A stretch of DNA of 64,000 nt from Triplophysa rosa (GCF_024868665.1 NC_079894.1:4923426-4987425), one strand, 5' to 3'. Shown: positions 15,734-29,267, counted from the first letter of the stretch. Notes: generated from the letters alone by a model not told the origin. Numbers and translations are program-made.

Positions 15734-16053
15734 TTTAAAGCAATAGTTTACTCGAATATGAAAATTCTGTCATCATTTACTCACCCTCTTGTCATTTCAA
15801 GCCTGTTTGACTTTCTTTCTTTCGCAGAACACAAAAGAAGATATTTTGAAGAAAGTTGGTAACCAAACAGCACCTCCATTCGCTTCTATTGTATGGACAC
15901 AAAACCAATGCTAGTGAACGGGTTCCAGTTAACCACATTCTTCAAAATATCTTCTTTTGTGTTCTGCGGAAGGAAGAAAGTCATACAGGTTTGAAATGAT
16001 AAGAGGGTGAGTAAGTGATAGAATTTTCATTTTTGGGTGAACTGTCACATTAA
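15734..16053. repeat. Angel-like foldback MITE, near full length
   Basis: The left half 'gaaaattctgtcatcattta', 'ctcaccctcttgtcatttca', 'acaaaagaagatattttgaa' is mirrored by 'ttcaaaatatcttcttttgt', 'aagtcatacaggtttgaaat', 'agaattttcatttttgggtg'. The arms are over 100 bp with a short loop around 15890. A second, left-end-only fragment follows directly to about 16131. Confidence 0.88.
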
Positions 16054-16132
16054 ATGCATAGTTTACTTTACTCAAAAATAAAAGTTCTGTCATCCTTTAT
16101 TCGCCTTCATGTCAGTCAAAACTTGTATGACC

Positions 16133-16658
16133 AGGGGCGGCGCCAGGATGTTTTTCTTGGGGGTGCTAAGGGGGGCTCAACAGTTTAGAGGGTGGGCTAA
16201 TAAAATGATTAAATGCCTTAGCTAGACAACATGCAATTTTGCCATTTAAATACAGAACAGTTTCTTAAAAATACTGATGTAGCGCATTCGCCTACACTTC
16301 TCCCATGGGTGCCCTTGGTTATAGTTATTGTTAATTCATTAAGATTTTGTGAACATTTTAGAACAAGCTTACATTATATGCTGTGCTTTTTTTGTTGAAA
16401 ACATCATGCAATGTGTAAAGTAGCCTACATGAAACAAACGTAGCCTATTTATGAACTAAACTAAAAAAAAACAGAAAAAGCAAATGAAGCAGAATACAGC
16501 AATGAACATACAGAACGTACTGTAGCGTACAGTCGGCGTATGGTTTTGTTATTCACAAGTTTCTGTTAAGAAAAAATAGCATTCCACAAACACAAGGTTC
16601 GAGTCCTTTCACTTTAAGGGTCCTTCGCTAGCCTAATTATTCCTTCTATAACCAAAAG
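16133..16658. mobile_element. Terminus of a 'caggggcggcgcc' element, extent uncertain
   Basis: The abrupt change to 'caggggcggcgccagg' after an Angel-like fragment looks like the start of a larger DNA transposon. No matching right end was identified, so the boundary given is only the next insertion. The AT-rich 17128-17894 may be its continuation. Confidence 0.35.
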
Positions 16659-17119
16659 TAGGGATGTAACGATTCACTTAGCTCACCATGCGATGCAAGT
16701 CACGATTCTGATCTCACGATGTGATTTATTCACGATTTACTCAAGGTTTATTTTTACAAAATGAGTTGAAACAAATCAGAAATGAACAACTTCCCTTGCA
16801 TTATTTCTTAAATGCTTCTCGTTTCTTTGTATAATAAAATAATGTTTTATTTCAAATAACAAAACTAAACTGCAATTTTATAACAAATTAATAATAGAAA
16901 AAGTCTCTTTAATATAAACAAATTAATACTGTCTGAGCTTTTCTTTGATTTTTTTGCTTTTAAGAAATATCAGCATGTCCACGTTTAGATTTGCAGTGCA
17001 AATAGCGGCCCCTGCTGTTAAAAAAATGTATTGCGATTCAGTTCACACCTCAACCGATTTGAATCGTCACTCATTATAACCGATTTTCAACCGGCTCACG
17101 GTGAATCGTTACATCCCTA
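16659..17119. mobile_element. hAT MITE, 461 bp
   Basis: The termini are 'tagggatgtaacgattcac' and 'gtgaatcgttacatcccta' (19-bp perfect inverted repeats). The perfect 8-bp duplication accaaaag lies at 16651-16658 and 17120-17127. Non-coding. Confidence 0.95.
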
Positions 17120-17894
17120 ACCAAAAGCAAACTAATCAATTCTATACTCTTTTGTTCTTTGTATTGAAATAGAATTTGCAGTAAAACATGCTTATTTCAG
17201 CAAAGACGTGTTCCTATAAAGTGCAGATTAATCAAAACGTTGAATATATTCACAACTGGCCTGAACTCCATATACTCTGTTGTAGTTTTACAATTCTGTA
17301 GCTATAACGTAAACTCAGATAGCACCCGCGCTCACATACAAATACAACATAACATCTGACTTGCCACGGCGGGCATGACAATCCGATTCACCTTCTCTTG
17401 AGCTGCTGTCTGCAGTAAAATGGAGAGCTTCTCTTCCAGGTCAATGCGATTTGTTTTAAGTCATGTTTTATTGAGTTCGCTGCTATCCAAAGAGCAGGGC
17501 AGCCAGTCTTGATAACAGATGCCAATCAAACATTATCCAAAATTACATTTGATTGATTTTTTATTGATTTCGGATGTTATCAGCTTGTTTGCATTAAAAT
17601 CAATAAAGTAATAATATTTTAAGAAATAAAATATTTATATAAAATATAAGTGGGACTATTTATCATTGGTGGGAGGGACAATATGCCCGTCAGGTCTGTT
17701 TAGTTACGTTGCCAGTCGTTCACCCCAACCTTACCCTACAACTTTATTATTAAACACTCCACTTTTCAATCTTTGTGAAAAGTGGCTTTATGATCTGATA
17801 TGAGATGGGGAAAAAGTAGGCATGAGGCAGATTCAAACCTGCGATGATATGAAGTAGTCAACAAAAACTTAACTCGCTACGAGCTAGTTAACAG

Positions 17895-18300
17895 CAGAGG
17901 TGTAAAGTGCACCTGAAAACCATACTTAAATAAAAGTAAAAAAATTACTCCATTACAAGTTACAAGTCACCAATTCCAAAACGACTTCAGTAAAAGTCTT
18001 AGAGTATCTGATTCTAACAGTACTTGAGTATTTTACTCATACTGAATGTAGGCTCAAAGAAGCACCAGTCCTCAACACTTAAGAGTGTTAAAAAAACACT
18101 CTTTGTTTGTAACAAAAAAAAAAACCTTAGCTCTGTATACTGTGATACACTATATGAGACCAATTTTCTTTAATTGCACTTATGCTTTTTGTTGTCCTTA
18201 TGTTGTTCCAATTGCTTCCATTGTTTCCCTCATCTGTAAGTCGCTTTGGATAAAAGCGTCTGCTAAATGACTAAATGTAAATGTATGAGACATGTCAGTG
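17895..18300. mobile_element. Tol2-like hAT left terminus, plus an L2-type 3' tail
   Basis: 'cagaggtgtaaagtgcacct' at 17895 resembles the Tol2-family left end, followed by AGTAAAA/ACTTGAGTATTTTACT-like motifs. No right end was found. At 18235-18290 'aagtcgctttggataaaagc' and 'tctgctaaatgactaaatgt' is the 3' tail shared by fish L2 copies. 18300-18560 has nothing else recognised. Confidence 0.5.
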
Positions 18301-18564
18301 AAAAACAAGAAACAGTTGATTCGTGAGGAGAGCAATCGCATTTATTTTCTCAAATCAAAATTGCAACAAATCATGGTCGACGCCATAAACTACGTCTATT
18401 ACAAACATCCAAGTCTCATTTAAGCTCAAGTGCTCATAAGTAAACCAAACTCCTTCAAAAAGGTCTCTTCAATATAACGGATAAATAAAATAATGTTAAG
18501 TAAAATTAAAAAGTCAAAGCCTTTTTGCACTGGACATGCTGGTTTTGGCCTCATCGCCAGCTAC

Positions 18565-18705
18565 AAAAGATATTCTGAGAAAAGTCGGAGTGGTTTTGTG
18601 TCTATACAGTGAAAGTCAATGGGGGTCAATGTTGTTTGGTTACCAACATTCTTCAAAATATCTTCTTTTGTGCTCTGAAGAAGAAAAAGGTCAACATGAA
18701 GATCA
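18565..18705. repeat. Angel-like MITE, diverged partial copy
   Basis: Contains 'acaaaagatattctgag', 'gttggttaccaacattctt'-like sequence and 'caaaatatcttcttttgtg', the central and right parts of the family. Outer ends are missing. 18706-19611 is unassigned. Confidence 0.7.
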
Positions 18706-19611
18706 ACGACTAATAAAATCCTTTTTATCTTTGAATTTCATCTGTTTCCAGGTTTTCTCCTTACTTATTTTCTCATTTTTCAGACCTAGTTTTTTAAGCT
18801 AGTTTGCACAAAATGTTGTGTTACTGTTTGACCTCACACCTTCGTAGTATTATTAAATGATAACCAAAGGGTATAAAATGCACAAAAATTGTGTGTTTCG
18901 TGTCAGAAAATAAAGCTTTTGTGCAAGTGAAATACCACAGGATGTTGTTAGTGATGTTTAAACTTACACTCACAAAAGAATACTTTACTTGAAAAGTACA
19001 GGCTACTCCTTACAAAATGGAAAGTATAGCTGAGTGGGTCTTCAATCGTGCCAAGTATTATTCAGTATAATCTGAATTTGATGGCACGTAATCATCTCAC
19101 CAAGCAGGTGCTGCCCAGAGATTTCCAACCAGAGGAAGACGGAGGTCTGCAAACTGGAAATAAGCTGAAATAAAGGAATGTTCAGTGTGTGAGCTAACTT
19201 AACTTTTAATTTTAGTCTTATCTCTTATTAGTGGGGGTTATGTTGTAAACATGTTTGTTGAATCTGATTTTTAACCACACGCCAAAACAGAGTGAAGCTT
19301 GAATAATCAATGTTAAGCCAGAAAGATGCGACGTAAAATGTCTTTCGCTGCAGATTTTCTGTTTACGCTAGTTCTTCTTATTGTTTTACAGGTACTCGAA
19401 AAAATCTGTTTGACTGATTTTACGATGTAATCCAGTATTTGAGAGAAGCAGGCTGCGTGAGATATATTCTGTTGTTATTGAATGTGAAAGTGTGTAAAGG
19501 TGGAGTGTTTCCCCAAACACTTTGCCATCTGCCAGTAGTCGTACATTTAGCCCCGCCTCTAAACTCACATCATTGGTTGAGCCAGTTTTTCTGTCACAGG
19601 CTGGTTGAGAT

Positions 19612-19795
19612 ACCCAAAGATGAAAATTCTGTCATCATTTACTCACCCTCTTGTCATTTCAAACCTGTATGACTTTCTTTCTACTGCAGAACACCAAAGA
19701 AGATTTAAAGAATGTTGGTAACCAAACAACGGCACCCATTCACTTCTATTGTATGGACACAAAACCAATGCAAGTCAATGGGGGCCAGTGTTGTT
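19612..19795 (+). repeat. Angel-like MITE, left half
   Basis: 'gatgaaaattctgtcatcat', 'ttcaaacctgtatgactttc', 'aatgttggtaaccaaacaac' and 'attgtatggacacaaaacca' match the family's left half and loop. The right arm is absent. Nothing supported lies between here and 20152. Confidence 0.8.
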
Positions 19796-20151
19796 CGGAT
19801 GCAGTGGGGTTTAGGCTATCGGACAATATTGTGTCATTAGACAACACTATTTCTGAATAACTTATAGGACAGGTTTAAATGAAATAAACTTGACCAACAA
19901 AGGTTTTAGGTCTACTGAATAGCTTCCTGTACTGAATATCAATGTCTTGATCTGATTCACCATGAAGTGCACAGTCTTATTGTTTCCACTTCACAATCTG
20001 ATCTTGAAGCATTGTTATCATTAAGAGTGGCACTCAAATTCAGAGTCATAAAGAGTGATCGCCGCCTCTTCACTTCAACTCACAGCTGCTGTGAGCTTGC
20101 ACAGCTACATTTCATCCAAAATATAATTTCTGTGTTTTATCAAAGATAAAA

Positions 20152-20580
20152 TATTAACAAGATGTTAGCCACTGCAATTACAATGACTGTAGAGGAATGC
20201 AACGGTCAATACGGCCAGTCTAGCGAAGAAAGCCCCGCCTTCCAGTAGGACAATCGATAAAGATTGACGATTCTCTGGGGCGGGGCTTATGTGAGGCGCT
20301 TGCCAGCCTGTGCGCATGCGCAGTAGCTGAAGCGACCTCAAAAAAGGTGATTTTTTTTAACGCAATTTAAGCTTAGCAAACCGAAGTTATGGTATCAGGT
20401 TTAATCACTGATAAAAAAATATGCCATTTATTTGTGATTTTTGCAAGCGATTTTAGAAATATCTGCCTTCCAACATTCAAAGAGATAGGACTGTTGACTT
20501 ACTATGACGTAAATAACTGCCCAGAGGCAATGCAAACATGACCGCCGAGTGGCACGACTTCCGTAAACGGTCTTTGGTTT
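20152..20580. repeat. Dispersed repeat, copy 1 (paired with 59197-59510)
   Basis: Shares with 59197-59510 the order 'acaagatg...gccactgc', 'aatgcaacg(g/t)tcaata', 'agcgattt', 'aagt/gagataggactgt', 'gccgagtggcacgacttccg' and 'taaacgg'. This copy also contains a GC-rich 'ggggcggggcttatg' segment lacking in the other. The class is unknown to me. Confidence 0.75.
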
Positions 20581-20589
20581 TATTTACCC

Positions 20590-21130
20590 TTTAATTTTAT
20601 GTCTTTAGTGTACAGTAACAGCTGGGAGAAGGCATTCGCTTACACTGTATGGATAAGTGTTCTGTTTTTGGGTCACTTAAACAAAATAACACAATCTTTA
20701 CTTAAGAAAAAGTGTGTTTTGGAAATCTGCGTGTACCGTATGTTGTAAGGCGAGCTGTAGAGAGCAGGTTGTGTGCAGTGCAGGTGTAAGGCGAGTGATG
20801 TCATGTCCACAGGGAGACTGGTATTCAGGGTAATGAAATGCCAGCCAGAGGCCAAAGACTCTCAGCTCTGCTCTTGTCACCTGCTGCCTGGATCATTTAG
20901 CAACTTTTTTATTCTGTACTGACATGACATGTCATGATACTGACCCTTAGCTCACATACATGTGGTTGTCATGGTCATTATATGGTTCGGATGTTATTAC
21001 ATGGATGGGATGCCTGAATTTGTTTGTCATCCATCTGTACAAGAAAAATAATGATTTAGTAGTAGACTATTTAAAAGATCGGGACAATTTCTTTGATGTA
21101 TGCCACTAATAGACTTTTTTATTTTAAACA
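20590..21130. other. Intergenic, no gene seen
   Basis: Unremarkable sequence; the two minus-strand frames over 20673-20880 have no recognisable motif. Confidence 0.5.
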
Positions 21131-22640
21131 CAATCTACATTTACATTTATTCATTTGGCAGACGCATTTATCCAAAGCGACTTACAAGTAGGAGAGCATA
21201 TAAACATTACCGTTAGTTTACAAGGCCGTGCTACTAGGAGGGTTAAAGCTGGAGTAACAGGGTTTTTCTGATCTTGTACACACACACGTAGGCCTACCGT
21301 ACCTTTAAGTGGCTTAACCAAAGTGACTTTGAGTTTGACATATTAAAAGTTCTAATAAAATTAGATAAAAATGACAATTATTAAGTTATATAAAACATTA
21401 CTTTTATATAACTTATATAACCAAGCTTTTTTATCATTTCAACTAACTTTTCAGCCCACAATAGCCAACTGAATTAACAATAATAATAGTCTTTCTAAAT
21501 GAGCAAAGCTCATTCACATCTTGCATTCTCTGTGGTTCACTTTAAATGATTCAAGGATCTCTTATATTCACTAGTGACTGAAAAGTTCAATAGTTTAAAT
21601 GAATCGGTTCAAATGAGTCATTAGTGTTTGAGTCGTTCTGAACGCAATGTGCGTTCATACTGGCGAACTCGCTGTGTACCGTATACGCTGATTCAACGAT
21701 CCAACTGCACAGCTAAAGACATTACAATGATGTACGTCATGTTAATTAATAATAAATAATAAAAAAACAGTAATTTAATAAATTTCAAGAAATTAAACAT
21801 ACTTGGATGCAAAACAAACAACCGTGAAACACAGGCTGGCTCTTGTTCTGCAACTCTTTTTAGCGCCTCAGTGTGCTGATAACGAAACAGCGCCTCCACT
21901 GTGGCGTAATGTCGCAACTGCAGTTACAAATAACAGTGTGTTAAATGCACGCAGCATTTCTTGTGAAGACTCGCAACATAATTTTGGCAAGAGCCTGAGG
22001 CGGCACCACATGTGACGGAGGCGGCCGCCTCCAATTTCTCTATGCAGGAAAAACCCTGAGTAAGCAAAGATTTGGTGCCTCGCTGTGATGGAACAACCAG
22101 TCGTCACCCATTTTCAGACCGATGACGGGAGGGTGTAGACCTGGAGCAGTGAGTTAAGGTAAAGGGGCGAATTTGCCGTTATCGTTCTTAAGGCCAGTGT
22201 CAGGGATTTAAACTTGATGTGGGCGGCAACTGGCAGCCAGTGAAGTGAAATCAGAAGGGGTGTTACTTGGGTTCTTTTAGGCTGATTGAAAACTAGACGT
22301 GCAGCTGCATTCTGGATCATTTGCAAGGGTTTGAATGCATTGGTTGGAAGGCCGGCCAGTAGAGAATTGCAGTAGTCCAGTCCATATGACCAGAGCTTGG
22401 ACTAGCAGCTGAACGGCCTGATTTTCCTGATGTTGTAGACTAGAGCACATACCTGCAAGTTCCAGAGGTTGCTGCGATGTGAGAGGTGAATTTCTGATCG
22501 CCGAACATCACCCCCAGGTTCCTCGCAGACTTGGTGGGTGTTATAGTTGATGATCCGAGCTGAATGGTAAGGTGGTGTTCAATAGATGGGTGGGGCGGTA
22601 TAACCGGGAGTTCTGTCTTGGAGAGGTTAATCTAGGTTTA
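21131..22640 (-). mobile_element. Antisense L2 LINE copy, interrupted by a hAT element
   Basis: On the minus strand, 22640 to 22059 reads NLGVMFGDQKFTSHIA, then frameshifted palm/thumb sequence, MQMIQNAAARLVFNQPKRTQ and VTPLLISLHWLPVAAHIKFK. It resumes at 21257-21131 with the L2 3' tail ('cagacgcatttatccaaagc', 'tacatttattcatttgg' on the plus strand). The reading frames contain stops. It is a dead 3' half of an L2 element. Confidence 0.85.
21258..22058. mobile_element. hAT-like element inside the antisense L2
   Basis: The termini are 'cagggtttttctgat' and 'gcaggaaaaaccctg'. L2 sequence resumes on both sides. AGTAA is present directly on both flanks (21253-21257 and 22059-22063), shorter than the 8 bp expected, so class is tentative. 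801 bp, no transposase seen. Confidence 0.7.
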
Positions 22641-22839
22641 AAATATGCCTACAGTCAGTGATTTTATCCATTATATAGTGTGACATGTAAATTATTGTCT
22701 CACATTAAACTTATAATATATTGTCACACTGTATTGTGGTGTGTGCTGATAGATTCATCTTAATCTATGACCTAATCATTAATCTGTGACCTAATTAAAA
22801 TCCTTGTATTATTGTATATAACACCACAGAGCATCGGAT

Positions 22840-23718
22840 TAGGGCTGTGCCGATAAACGATATCATATCGAATCGCGATAGAATGTATTTCAAAAACGAT
22901 GATAAGCTATTGGCATTTTGACTCGATATGGATTAATTTTACAGTTTAACAGAACGCAGAAATAAACGCAACAACAGTCAGTCAGTGTGGAGCTTTTATC
23001 ATGCGCGTCAAAGTACAAAGTCCATTTCATACTGCACTTGCCAAAGAAAACTCGACATGAGGAAGAAAACATGACTGGAAGCAGAAACAAAGGTGAAACT
23101 AACCTCGAGTTGTCATCACGCGGTTTATGAAGTGTCTTATTTTTTTTCGCAATCGCCGATTATGTGAAAAAATGTGAGGCGCAATTGCAAGCAAGTTACT
23201 TCGAAACTCAAGCACAAACGTTTTTATATCCATCGTTAACATATCTGCTAACATGAGCTGGTGCTTATGAAACAAACCAGCGCTGCCCTGTACAGATCAG
23301 AGATGTAATGAAGTGAGTTTGTGTGCACATTACTACTCGAGCAAGACATTATTGCAGCGTTATGTATGTGCGCAGGTGCTGAGCCAATAGCGTTCGAATG
23401 TACACAGTAACGGAGCCCTTTCATTGGTTGAATGTACTGAATGAACACTCCCTTTACTTAACGAGTCAATTGAGTCAAAATGAGACTGAATGAACTGGTA
23501 CATGTTGTTTATGGCCTAATATCCTCTGTGTTGCAACAGTGCATTAATTGAATTGAATTTTAACTGGTTAAAGGTTAACTTTTGTTAATAAACTGTATTT
23601 AAAACAGATTATTTTAAATACAGTTTTTTAATTAAATATATATCGAAATAAATATCGTTATCGATCAATATAGAAAAAAACTATCGAGTTTACTTTTTTG
23701 CCATATCGCCCAGCCCTA
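22840..23718. mobile_element. hAT element, 879 bp
   Basis: The left end 'tagggctgtgccgataaacg' and right end 'catatcgcccagcccta' are imperfect inverted repeats. The perfect 8-bp duplication catcggat lies at 22832-22839 and 23719-23726. Sub-terminal TATCG motifs are frequent at both ends. Non-coding. Confidence 0.9.
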
Positions 23719-23881
23719 CATCGGATGTGGAAGAAAAGGTTTTATCTTGTATTCACACATTAGTGACCACATACCGTGATGTGTTTTGAATTAATTACAG
23801 CAAGAGGAAGTGAAAAAAGATTAAATTCAAAAGTGAAGTTTTAAATGAATAGGAAAACATTTCCGGATCTTCCTCCATATA

Positions 23882-24040
23882 ATGTTAGTAACCAACGTTA
23901 GACCCCATTGACTTCCATTGTATGGACACAGAACCACTGAGACATTTCTCAAAATATCTTCTTTTGTTATCCACAGAAGAGAGAGTCATATATAGGTTTT
24001 AAACAACAAGAGGGTGAATTTTCTTTTTGAGTGAACTTTT
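23882..24040. repeat. Angel-like MITE, right half
   Basis: 'gttagtaaccaacgttagac', 'attgacttccattgtatgga', 'ctcaaaatatcttcttttgt' and 'agggtgaattttctttttga' represent the loop and right arm. The left arm is missing. Confidence 0.8.
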
Positions 24041-25941
24041 TTGCTTGGATTTAATTGCCCGAACCTCTGGGCAGCTTTATAATAGTAAATGAGTAAAAAG
24101 AGCAATATGTGAAAACACTTCTTTTTTATGTTTTCCACTCTGTACTGAACTGCTGTTTTGCACTGATCACTGAGCTCCTGACAGCTGCAGTTTCTCATAC
24201 GTACTGTATATGATGACATTTCTTGTCTCTAGAGACGCTCACTTTATGGCGACACCCTATTAAAGATGCTCATGCTTTTAAACATCAATGTCGGGCCTTT
24301 GTGTGAGTTTTTCTATCCTGAGAATTAGAAGCTCTCGGAGGTGCACGTCAGTCTCTTCACATGAATTAATTTTTTCATCTAATGTACTTTGAATGAGAGT
24401 GGGGTTTTGTGATCTTAAAGAGTAAATAATTTGTGATTTTTAAGGTCCTACTTTGGTTTATGGAGTGTCCAACAACAAGTTTACGTACATACACGGTGTA
24501 AAAACACTTTCATTTTCTAATAATAGGCAGTTATTATTACCTTACTTCTTGACTGACTCTCAAATGATTCGTTCGGTGATTCATCTGTCTAACCCTCTCC
24601 TTTCTGTCAGCCAACTCTGATCTGATTGGTCAGATGGTCTACACTGTAAAAAATGATTTTTTGAGTTTATAAATAAAGCTAGCATTACTCGAGTATGTTT
24701 TACAAGCAAGTTGTATTTTGTCTTTCTACTTTAAAATGTCGAGTTTAATTCAATGTGTTACTAGAGGTTCCTTTGTAATTATTTGTGCTCTAATACATAA
24801 GTAAATTTAAATGAAAATGCCAAGTAATATGGCATTGGTGTTTTGTAATTAAATTAAGCGATGTATAAAACTGATGAACGCAAGTAAAATATACTCCACA
24901 CAGCCATATAATAGATGAGCATGCGCACTTCGAACATTACAACTGGCGCGAAGAGCCTGAGGAAAGCGTAGGCGGGCATCACACGGAGTGACGCAAATCT
25001 GACCCGGAACTGAAATTAGAACAACAGACGACTCGTTCGCGTGATTCAGAGTCGACTCCTTTTTTCCCAAGTCAATAACTTTGTTATTCGTTCACTTTCG
25101 GCTTTACAACTTGGCAGACTGCTTACATTCACACACAGCAACATTAAACACTGCATGAAATGTAATTTGAAGGACGTTGTAATAGTTACTCTTTAAAGAC
25201 CCAAAATGGAACTATTTAGGCACAGCGACTTGCTCAAAGTTTTTTCGTTCATTGTTATAAATTCTCAAAAAGACAATCTGAGTATTTAAATAAAACACTG
25301 TGTGGCACATTAATGTTTTCTAATAACAGCTGTTAATAGAATCTGTCAGCGTTACATCTCATGGTTTACATCTACATTTAGCTGGGCAGTGTGCAAACAG
25401 ATGACTAATGCATTCTTTGTGAACCGCAGTCATTTGTCAATTTAAATTATGGAAAAACGGCAGAGGCCGCCCACCTAAATCTCCCCGAACTGTTCGGCCT
25501 ATCGCGATCACAGACAGGAGTTAAAAGTCTCTGTGAATGAGTGTGCAGAAGGGAGAGAGCGACAGAGTGATTAATATATTGTTAGGAACAGCTTCAGGCA
25601 TTGGGAGATGACTGAATCTGTCATTTCCTTGCAGATGTGATTTCTGAAGCACAAGATAACACGCCAGATGTTTCTTTTATTGAGTCACCCTCGCTGTGCA
25701 TCAACTGCTTCCATTTAGCTATTGCTTTGTATTTTTAAAAAAGGACACAAGACAATTTTCACATAATTATTTTTGTTTTTCACAAATAATGCCTAACTAT
25801 TCTGTACTTGTGTCACACAAGCAGTCACTGTGCTTATAGATATTTCTCATTACTGGACAAAATGATGGTTGCCTTTTTGTTTATGATCACAATGTCCTAA
25901 TCATGGCAATCACAGCCGCTGATATAAGAGCACTATCACTG
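24041..25941. other. Intergenic, no gene seen
   Basis: AT-rich. 'cactgtaaaaaatgatttttt' at about 24644 resembles a common fish MITE end, but no partner was found. No coding evidence. Confidence 0.45.
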
Positions 25942-25949
25942 ACTACGAG

Positions 25950-26694
25950 TAGGGTTGTCACGGTACCATAAACATGTCTTACGATACTATACCAGCTGAA
26001 GTATCTCGATACCAAGTAGTATCACGATGCTGTGCCATATAATTCAAAACTATACAAAAAACACAGATTTAGATGAAACATTTTGTATTTACTATAGTAA
26101 ACTGTATTATACTTTGCACTAGAATATGTTGTTGTATTAACTGTAGTAATTGGATAAATTGTAGCAAATACATTTACATTTAGTCATTTGTGAATACTAT
26201 AAATACTGTAGTATACTTAAATATTTACTATGATAAGACTCAAAAACACTAGTATCTATGAGTTTTAGTAGTTTACTGTAGTAAATACTAAAGTACACTA
26301 GATCATTTTTCACGTAGGAACTAATTCAAATGTTGGACAAATTTAATTGATACAGCAGTCTTTATAAAGGGAAATATTAGGCTTACTTTAATGCAGAACT
26401 AAAACGGCCAGTAGGTGGCGTCAATTTCCCACTGAGTTAGTGAATCATTTAACCAACTCGTTCAAATCGCCAATTTGAATCTTTAACTCGTCCGAGACAT
26501 TCAAAACACACATTCATTTTGGAGATAAACACCGCAAAAAGGCAGATGTAAGTGTTCAAATAAATATTAATGCGCATATGCAACATTAACTACGGTACTA
26601 CGATATACCGTTTCAAAAATAGAGAGTCATCGCGGGTATTTTGAAGCTTTAGCATCACGATGCTACCGTAGCACCGGTACACCGTGCAACCCTA
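25950..26694. mobile_element. hAT element, 745 bp
   Basis: The termini are 'tagggttgtcacggtacc' and 'ggtacaccgtgcaaccctaa'. The perfect 8-bp duplication actacgag lies at 25942-25949 and 26695-26702. The interior has repeated TACTGTAGTA-like short palindromes and no coding frame. Confidence 0.93.
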
Positions 26695-26702
26695 ACTACG
26701 AG

Positions 26703-28995
26703 AGCAATATTGCATTTATACAACAGTTCGACATCACAAGTGTGTAGATAAAGCAGGAACAACACCTTCCGGGTTTTAAAGGAAATATGGAACTACATAT
26801 GTTAACCAGCATAACAGTTAACAAACTTCCGTTACTAATTCCAACCACCACGTCTTATAAATTTGCGCTGTGCTGCTTCAGTGAAGTTATTAGTGAGAAA
26901 TAATGAGACAGGACGTGAGTGTGAATGAAAGAGAGAGACTGTAAAAGGGCACTCACCGAGAATGTGTTATTTCCATTGCACTGCGGTACTTTCCATCGTT
27001 TTTTAATGTGAACATGCGCTTGTTCCGTGGTGATACTGGTGGAATATCGCATGGCTCTCAGCCAATCAGATTCATGAACCAGAAAGAACTGTTGTATAAT
27101 AAAATATTGATTTCAGAGATTCTGTGAGACTGTAGTGTACACAGTGAGTTTATAAAAGCTTCGTGTAAATGTGTGATATGAATAAAAAATGCTCAGAAAT
27201 GACAGTTTAAATTGTAACCTCACTTGAAACGACCCAAGAACAGTATTCCTTACGTCACCACTTAAGCACATAACAACACATGTCAAATAGTTAGAAATGC
27301 AATATAAAAAAAAATAACATACTGTAAACTGCAAGCAAACTTTGTTCTCTCCTTTTTACTGTTAATGTTTAGTTAATGTTAAATTGTTTGTGAATGTTAG
27401 TTTCGAGGCCAACATGAATAATTTAGGCAAACTGAGAAAGTGCCACAGTTCGGTCTGTTGGTTATGAAAAATGTATCATTTAGTTGCTATAGGTGTTTTG
27501 TTGCCAGCTTATTTGCTGGACGCCTTATGAAACATTGTATTTTTCATCCATTAGTTTATGACTATGTTATGTGAAATATTCATTCACTTCCATTTTCAGC
27601 TTAAGCCTATATACAGTATAAGTGCCAGTTTACTTTTTTGTACTTAGTTTTGTACTTCTACCCTTTTACCTGAGTGATTATTGTTTATTACATTTTTTAT
27701 TGTTGGGTCATATGCGATTCAGAGACTTGATTTATTATCGACTTTATTATTGATTATTATTGTGTTTATTTATAATTATGGAGTTTTTGAAAATGTAAAT
27801 GAACATTGGCATTTTCACCAGTGACACGCAGAGGAAGCCTCTCTTTGAGAGTATAAATAATACTAAGTGGATTTCTACTAAATTAATGAGCACAATTATT
27901 ATTCAGGAGCATATGGAGTGTTTATCCATTTATTGAAAAAATAATTTGCTAGCATTTAAAACGAGCGGTCGATTGCTATTACCGTATTAATTCATAATCT
28001 TACTGTCATTCCATCATGCCTTTTCTCCAAATGACAGTTTCAATTTAGCTAGTAAGATGTGAAAACGAGAAGTGCTTTGATTAAAGACTTTGTAATCTCT
28101 GCTGAAGAAGAAACGCTAAAGCTAAATAAATAGTGTTTGGTAATAAAACATTTGGAGAAGGGCTTTTTGCTAAATCATTTGCTAAGGGGGCTTTTTCTAC
28201 AAGGTCCTTGAAGCTGTGATGAATATTTCAGTAGCCTTGGTATTGGGACTTGGAGCATACAAAATATTTTTGGAGACAAACTCGCAACTCAGCGAGTATG
28301 CTTACTCGTTCTAGTTTACAACAGAGAGTCAAGTGTGAGAAAGACTTTCTAAAGACAGCCGAGGCGATCATAAGACGTTTTGCAAATCTGTGATTTTGAG
28401 AATATTTATAATATATTTCAATAGAGTAGTAAGTTGGAATGACCTCAGTCTTATTGGGTTAGTGTTCTATCGATGTCTTAAATTAAGGGCCATTACCGTG
28501 CAGAAGCATCCACCCACTCGAGAGCTCGAGGGACAGATGCACTCTGCAGTCTCTGCATCTCTCATGGTTATTTTACCATTTAACCTGAATGATCGGAATG
28601 TAAAATGTAATAATTAGACGGAGTGCGTCTCAATCTCATTAGGTTGGATCAGCTACGACGAGACTGATTTCATGTCTTTTGTGGAAACGGAAAGCGGGAT
28701 GTCTGAATTGTCAGTATGCATGCGACAGCAGACAAACCATTCCCGGATGACATATTGCATCTGCTGAATTTCTGGAGTGGGCAACATTTGAACACGTTAG
28801 TATCCCATAAGGCCACAAAAGCTGAGGAGCCATCAGATTAGAATGATTTGAAGAAACATGAGGAGAGTAGCTGTGCCTGCAGTCTACAGTAAATTGTTTT
28901 TATTCTTATTGTTAGTACATCATATAGTCAGTCTGTGTTCTTTGGCCTACTGTATGATGTAAACACCAATTCTGTATGTTTAATAATGTATTTAC
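26703..28995. other. Intergenic, no gene seen
   Basis: AT-rich, no inverted termini or recognised protein motifs on either strand. Confidence 0.5.
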
Positions 28996-29254
28996 TAGGG
29001 ATGTAAAGATTTATCGATTTACCACATATTGTAATATGCAAAATGTAAGATACATGGATGTATATTAGAGCTATGGCGGTTGTTTTATGACTTGTGTTTG
29101 GTTGAGCTGCTAACAACAACATGTTGTTATTTAAAATCATAAATGTTTTGAAAATAAACCTGTTATTTGAATTTCGGTTTTAATTTTACATTCGGATCGA
29201 AATTTTGTGATAGGTTGTAATTGTGAGCCCATTGAATCACGAGCTACATCCCTA
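28996..29254. mobile_element. Short hAT-like MITE, 259 bp
   Basis: The termini are 'tagggatgtaaagat' and 'gagctacatcccta'. The flanks gtatttac and atgtttac agree at 6 of 8 positions, so the target duplication is eroded. Confidence 0.65.
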
Positions 29255-29267
29255 ATGTTTACATTTA

